From Spartobacteria bacterium (GTDB taxonomy: Bacteria; Verrucomicrobiota; Verrucomicrobiia; Chthoniobacterales; Chthoniobacteraceae), in the NCBI GenBank assembly GCA_025350985.1, contig JANXWU010000202.1:1-9505 (forward strand): a stretch of 9,505 nt of DNA, in the 5' to 3' direction. How positions within the stretch are numbered: position 1 is the first letter of the stretch; every line of letters starts with the position of its first letter. Below are positions 5,846 to 9,505 of the stretch, piece by piece. The notes under the pieces were generated by a model. That model had not been told where the DNA came from and did no database searches. It was given only the letters and a program-made list of their open reading frames with translations. Position numbers and translations under genes: made by a program.

Positions 5846-8800
5846 TTACACTTTGATCAGCTTCAAGGCATGGACGATTGGGCCCCATGCGGCGGTTTCG
5901 TTGAACGGCGGGGTGTTTTTCACGATGACCAAGCCATCGATGGCGGTGTCGCCATCTGCGAGTTGATAAATGCCGTTGCTGGGGTTCGCTCCGGCAACGT
6001 TGTCGGTGAAGTTGAAGCCAGGGGCGCCGGTGTCGGCACCCAAGAACGTGACGTGAACGTCGGAGATCGTATTGACCGCATTGGTCGTGGCGAGGACGTT
6101 GCCGGCACCTTGACCAGCGATCATCGCTGCGATGCGGTGGGTAATTACACTGCTGATGCTTCCATTGGCTGCGTAAACCGGGGTGGCGACGCCGTTATGG
6201 CCGCCTTGGCCAACGGCAATGCCGCCCATGTTGCCGGCACCGGTCGCGAACGAGAACGCGCTCGTGAAATCGCCGATATCTCCGGTCACAGTGATCGCGG
6301 AAACCCCGCCACCGATTCCGCCTGCCGAAGCGCCGACTCCGCCTGGCCCGGTTGCAGACGACGCATTCCCTCCGTTTCCTGCTTGAATGGAGCGGGCATA
6401 TTGCCCGGCGGTGACCACGACAGCCGTGCTATCGCCACCTTTGCCGCCCTTGGTGACACCGTCGCCGCCGTTGCCGGCGAGAACTTCCAAGATGCCGATG
6501 CTGCCGCGCAATACGGTCGCATTACCGCCGGCACCACCAGCTCCGATTCCGGTTGGCAGGGTGTTGACGCCGCCGACACCACCATGCGCGAGAGCTTGGG
6601 AATCAGGAGCCTTGAATGTTACGCCCGAGACCGTTCCACCTGCACCGCCAAGTCCGGTTCCAGCGGCACCACTGATATTGCCGCCGGCACCGCCAACGAG
6701 ATTGAAGGTGGAACCGGAAAGGTCATTGATCGTGACCGAAGAGGCATCTCCGCCCGCACCACCATTTGCCGAGGTAATGCCAATGGCCGCCCCGCCGTCA
6801 CCTCCTCCGATAACGGTGGCTACCAGCCCTGGTGTATCGGAAATGTTAGTGATCATAATGGTCGATGCGTTGCCACCGACACCGCCTGCGCCGGTGACCG
6901 TGATGTCACCACCGCGGCCGCCCTTAATGGCCGTCACCGTGTTCGTCACAGTGGCAATAACGGCGCTCACCGAACCGCCGTCTCCGCCTTTGCCGGCGCC
7001 AAATCCGCCCGCGCCTGCGAGGACGGAGAGTGTCCCGATGGTGCCACGCACAAGGGATGCATTGGCGCCCGTGCCACCTGCTGCGCCGACGACCCCGGTT
7101 ACGCCGCTGCTGATGCCGCCATTACCACCTTGCACGACGACGGTGGAGTCAAATGCGGTGAATCCCACGTTGGAAACCGCTCCCCCGTTGCCTGCCGGTT
7201 TGCCTGCGGTAGCGGTGCCGCCACCATCACCGCCTGAGATGTTAAACTTCGAGCCGGAAATATCGGTGATGCCCACGGTCGTGACGGTTCCTCCATTTCC
7301 TCCACCCGCCCCGCCAGCCCCGCCAGCACCGCCGGTAACAACACTGTCCAAGGCCATGGCCGAGGCGTCCGTGTCATTGAGCGTGACACTCTGGACGTAG
7401 CCGCCGTTACCACCAAAGCCCGCGCCTGTCGCAGCACCGCCCGCACCGGCCGCGATGTTCAGTTTATTGGCAATCGAACCGTAGTTGGCCAAGCTGAACG
7501 CAAGAACGTTGCCGCCAATGCCGCCGGCTGCCGCGCCGCTTGAGGATCCGCCTTGGCCAGCCTGCACTTGGATGCTTGTCGCGAGTGGGCCAAAATTGGT
7601 CACGGAACTGGTCGCAATGGAACCGCCATTGGCTCCCGTGTTCGTGCTGTTGCTGTTCCCGCCGGTGCCTGCGGAAATAAGGACGGAATTGGCCGCGAAG
7701 ACCGTCACTCCCGCATGGGCGATGTTACCGCCGATGCCGCCCATCCCAGTCGCGCCTCCGTTCCCACCGCTGCCGGCGGTGACGTTCAAAGCACCGGTGA
7801 TGTTGCCGGATTCAACTAGAGAAGCCGCGAGGTTGCCGCCTGCTCCGCCAAAGCCGCTGCCGTGGCCGCTGCCGCCGCTGCCCGCGATCACGTTGAGGGC
7901 TGCGCTGATGTTGCCATTTCCGGCGACCGTCGCACTGCCAATCGCGCCGCCGGAGCCGCCATGTCCGGCACTTGCCGCACCCGAGCCTGCGTCTCCGCCA
8001 GTGCCGGAGTGGATGGATACATTCCCCGTCAGGTTGCCGGTGTTCTGATACGAAAGTCCGCTGATCGTGATCGCGCCGCCGACACCGCCGGAACCGAGGC
8101 TGGTGGAGCCGGAGCCGCCATTGCCTGCATAAACCTGCACATCGCCGGTCACCGTCGCTCCGTGGATGATTTGCAGCGCGCCGAGTGCTCCACCATTTCC
8201 TGCGACAGTGTCCGCGAGGGCTGCACTGTTCAAGGCACCGCCATTACCGGCGAGGATGGAGACAGCGGGGTTTGCTCCGAGAGAAGAATCAATTGTTCCG
8301 TAAAAACCCACGTGGTCCGAGAGGAGAGAGCCGCCTAATCCGCCACCGGTCAAGCCGGTGCCGCCCGCTCCCGCGTGAACGAGGAGCAAGGTTGAGAGGG
8401 AGAGGAGGGTATCTTTGGCGATAATCGTGTCGGAGGTCAAACTGCCGCCTGCTCCACCCTTGCCCAAGGCCGACGCGCCGCCATTTCCAGCTTGGAAATC
8501 AAGCACGTCAACGGTTTTGCAGACTGTGTTCACGATGGATCCGCCTACTCCGCCGGTACCGGATCCAACGATGGACGAAGAACCACCGTCCCCTGCGCGG
8601 ATGTGCGAGGAGACTGCGGAGTTGATGGAACTATTGAGGATGGACCCGCCCACGCCTCCTGCGCCGACTTCGCTGTTGCCGCCGTTGCCAGCAGTGATGT
8701 TAATCGCGCCACCAGAGATTCCGAGATGGTTGATGTCCCCACCGTGCGTGCCCGCGTCCTGTTTGAAGGTGGCAAGTGTGATCGTGTTGGGGCTCAGTGG

Positions 8801-9112
8801 GGTTAAGCCATTAAAGGCCACACCATTCGCCAGAGGAGTGCCTGTGTTTACGCCTGTGCCCGTCGCGATGTCGCCAAGCACGCTCCCAGCCCCGGTTCCT
8901 GCGAAGCCGTTCAGCGCTGTGCCGACGTGAACGTTGTTGAGCGAGCCACCAGCAAGAATGTTTCCATAAACCGCACCCTTGACATTGAGCGCTGCGACAG
9001 AGCTGTTCTGAACGGTCAGCTTGTGGGTGAATTGATCAGTGGTGAAATGACCCGCCGCATCGAGCGCCGTGACAACCGAGCCAACCACATTCGTATAGAC
9101 CGTCGCACTCAC
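5846..9112 (-). CDS. giant Gly-rich beta-strand-repeat surface-type protein, probably 5'-truncated
   Basis: The product is 1,088 residues from GTG 9112, and no named function can be given. Residues up to about 135 are Ala/Val/Asn/Thr-rich (AALNVKGAVYGNILAGGSLN). From there about 22 units of the form [hydrophobic]-x-(A/G)GxGG...GGxGG-(hydrophobic strand) follow, roughly 36-40 residues each, and they suggest a long beta-solenoid or adhesin-like stalk. The last ~95 residues (IAAMIAGQGAGNVL to HALKLIKV) are not repetitive and include FLGADTGAPGFNFTDNV and LADGDTAIDGLVIVKN, a compact module that I believe recurs at the ends of such proteins. No autotransporter barrel, LPXTG or PE domain is seen. 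GTG 9112 gives no signal peptide. The same frame stays open to 9238 with plausible sequence (KFDANELTGLAVSNGV), but there is no ATG, GTG or TTG there, so the true N-terminus seems missing. The gene has its own terminator at 5788-5823. Surface location is inferred from composition only. Confidence 0.75.
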   Translation of the reverse strand: MSATVYTNVVGSVVTALDAAGHFTTDQFTHKLTVQNSSVAALNVKGAVYGNILAGGSLNNVHVGTALNGFAGTGAGSVLGDIATGTGVNTGTPLANGVAFNGLTPLSPNTITLATFKQDAGTHGGDINHLGISGGAINITAGNGGNSEVGAGGVGGSILNSSINSAVSSHIRAGDGGSSSIVGSGTGGVGGSIVNTVCKTVDVLDFQAGNGGASALGKGGAGGSLTSDTIIAKDTLLSLSTLLLVHAGAGGTGLTGGGLGGSLLSDHVGFYGTIDSSLGANPAVSILAGNGGALNSAALADTVAGNGGALGALQIIHGATVTGDVQVYAGNGGSGSTSLGSGGVGGAITISGLSYQNTGNLTGNVSIHSGTGGDAGSGAASAGHGGSGGAIGSATVAGNGNISAALNVIAGSGGSGHGSGFGGAGGNLAASLVESGNITGALNVTAGSGGNGGATGMGGIGGNIAHAGVTVFAANSVLISAGTGGNSNSTNTGANGGSIATSSVTNFGPLATSIQVQAGQGGSSSGAAAGGIGGNVLAFSLANYGSIANKLNIAAGAGGAATGAGFGGNGGYVQSVTLNDTDASAMALDSVVTGGAGGAGGAGGGNGGTVTTVGITDISGSKFNISGGDGGGTATAGKPAGNGGAVSNVGFTAFDSTVVVQGGNGGISSGVTGVVGAAGGTGANASLVRGTIGTLSVLAGAGGFGAGKGGDGGSVSAVIATVTNTVTAIKGGRGGDITVTGAGGVGGNASTIMITNISDTPGLVATVIGGGDGGAAIGITSANGGAGGDASSVTINDLSGSTFNLVGGAGGNISGAAGTGLGGAGGTVSGVTFKAPDSQALAHGGVGGVNTLPTGIGAGGAGGNATVLRGSIGILEVLAGNGGDGVTKGGKGGDSTAVVVTAGQYARSIQAGNGGNASSATGPGGVGASAGGIGGGVSAITVTGDIGDFTSAFSFATGAGNMGGIAVGQGGHNGVATPVYAANGSISSVITHRIAAMIAGQGAGNVLATTNAVNTISDVHVTFLGADTGAPGFNFTDNVAGANPSNGIYQLADGDTAIDGLVIVKNTPPFNETAAWGPIVHALKLIKV
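6300..8700 (-). repeat. about 22 tandem degenerate AGxGG...GGxGG coding repeats
   Basis: Within the giant protein, glycine-rich turns (for example ITAGNGGNSEVGAGGVGGSI, VYAGNGGSGSTSLGSGGVGG, VTAGSGGNGGATGMGGIGGN) alternate with 12-18 residue strand-like segments (for example NVSIHSG, ALNVIAG). I count about 22 units by eye. They are diverged at the DNA level, so this is protein-level repetition rather than recent tandem expansion. Confidence 0.85.
6361..7310 (-). repeat. higher-order duplication with exact 540-base (180-residue) period
   Basis: The segments at about 6361-6770 and 6901-7310 match in order and in register at a distance of exactly 540 bases. Corresponding pieces are LSGSTFNLVGG and ISGSKFNISGG, VLRGSIGILEVLAGNGG and LVRGTIGTLSVLAGAGG, and KGGKGGDS and KGGDGGSV. 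The period equals five 36-residue units. It indicates that a five-unit block was duplicated and then diverged without net length change. Confidence 0.75.
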
Positions 9113-9238
9113 TCCATTGGAAACCGCGAGACCGGTCAGCTCGTTCGCATCGAACTTGCTGCCTGTGTGGTTAATCGCTTGAATTGGGAGCCGGGCGCAG
9201 TTGAATAACTTCCAGATGATTTTCCCAACGCAATCCCG
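9113..9238 (-). other. open continuation of the repeat-protein frame without a start codon
   Basis: This 126-base stretch lies between the ABC gene stop (9239-9241) and the first canonical start (GTG 9112) of the giant gene, and all of it is open in the latter's frame. The part from about 9166 down (TGSKFDANELTGLAVSNGV) resembles the protein that follows. The part from 9238 to about 9190 (RDCVGKIIWKLFNCARLP) does not. I see no clear promoter, Shine-Dalgarno or signal peptide, as expected if the original 5' end has been lost. Confidence 0.45.
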
Positions 9239-9505
9239 TCACGCCAGCGCCGCGTGGTCGATGGTCGCCAGCCGATGCCGCTTGGCCCCCGGCTGCGGGA
9301 TGCACTCGATCAGCGCACGGGTGTAGGGATGCTGCGGATTTTTCAAAACTTCCCGCGTCGCGCCGTGCTCGACGATTTTCCCGCGGAACATCACCGCGAC
9401 CCGGTCCGCGATGTCGCCGATGATGCCGAAGTTGTGCGTGATTAAAATAATTGCCATGCCGAGCTTTTCTTTCAGGTCGCGAAGTTCCCGGATGATCTGC
9501 GCCTG
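9239..9505 (-). CDS. peptide ABC transporter ATP-binding protein (OppD/DppD type), C-terminal end, partial
   Basis: The gene enters from beyond the right edge; 88 C-terminal residues are visible. They begin QAQIIRELRDLKEKLGMAII, the segment just after the D-loop. The H-loop follows in LITHNFGIIGDIADRVAVMF, then GKIVEHGATREVLKNPQHPYTRALIE and CIPQPGAKRHRL. The NPQHPYTRAL stretch is the oligopeptide/dipeptide transporter C-terminal motif of OppD/DppD subunits, which power uptake of peptides or nickel in a five-component ABC importer. Walker A, Walker B and the signature motif lie outside the window. The stop is TGA at 9239-9241. The partner genes should lie further right on the minus strand. 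Confidence 0.9.
   Translation of the reverse strand, partial: QAQIIRELRDLKEKLGMAIILITHNFGIIGDIADRVAVMFRGKIVEHGATREVLKNPQHPYTRALIECIPQPGAKRHRLATIDHAALA

Noticed and set aside
6387..7400. Long plus-strand Pro-rich open frame of 337 codons (and a 455-codon one at 5870-7237)
   Set aside because: These are antisense shadows of the Gly-rich repeats: GGN codons read backwards give Pro/Ala-rich peptides. Neither resembles a known protein, while the minus strand has a regular repeat structure and its own terminator.
6300..8700. Mycobacterial PE_PGRS-like identity for the Gly-rich protein
   Set aside because: GGxGG-rich composition is similar, but there is no PE domain, the units are longer with strand segments, and the C-terminal module differs.

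Overview
The window looks like chromosomal DNA from a GC-rich Gram-negative bacterium, plausibly a Verrucomicrobiota member. That placement is inference: it rests on the gene styles (truncated GH78 enzyme with a discoidin-like domain, giant glycine-rich beta-strand-repeat protein with a short conserved C-terminal module, HupE/UreJ protein) and on the absence of Shine-Dalgarno sequences at every start I examined. No rRNA or marker gene is present that would fix the lineage.

Layout, left to right. (1) 1-2173, plus: a glycoside hydrolase of the alpha-L-rhamnosidase (GH78-like) type with a C-terminal F5/8 type C domain. Its N-terminal part is missing although the catalytic barrel is intact. (2) 2175-3483: a graveyard of two broken genes joined tail to tail. 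First comes the C-terminal part of a type I-E CRISPR Cascade large subunit (casA/cse1), plus strand, broken by several frameshifts. It runs straight into the N-terminal half of a tyrosine integrase on the minus strand, cut before its catalytic residues. The integrase start lies 95 bases from an intact tRNA-Leu(UAG) gene at 3578-3659, the usual setting of an integrated element. This reads as the decayed footprint of a mobile island or of a lost CRISPR-Cas locus. (3) 3726-4883, plus: a HupE/UreJ-family membrane protein with a signal peptide and an exported N-terminal domain. (4) 4918-5739, minus: a RidA-family protein, then rpsT (ribosomal protein S20), with a good -35 box and a very short predicted leader for rpsT. 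(5) 5788-5823: a strong rho-independent terminator for the next gene. (6) 5846-9112 (open to 9238), minus: a giant Gly/Ala/Ser-rich repeat protein of about 1,090 residues. It carries roughly 22 units of about 36-40 residues and a higher-order 540-base (180-residue) duplication. (7) 9239-9505, minus: the C-terminal end of an OppD/DppD-type peptide ABC transporter ATPase that continues beyond the window.

The intact genes do not form one pathway. The point of interest is the relic block between the hydrolase and the tRNA, where a CRISPR effector gene and an integrase have both been truncated at one junction, together with the unusual architecture of the repeat protein. I found no CRISPR array and no intact undescribed system.
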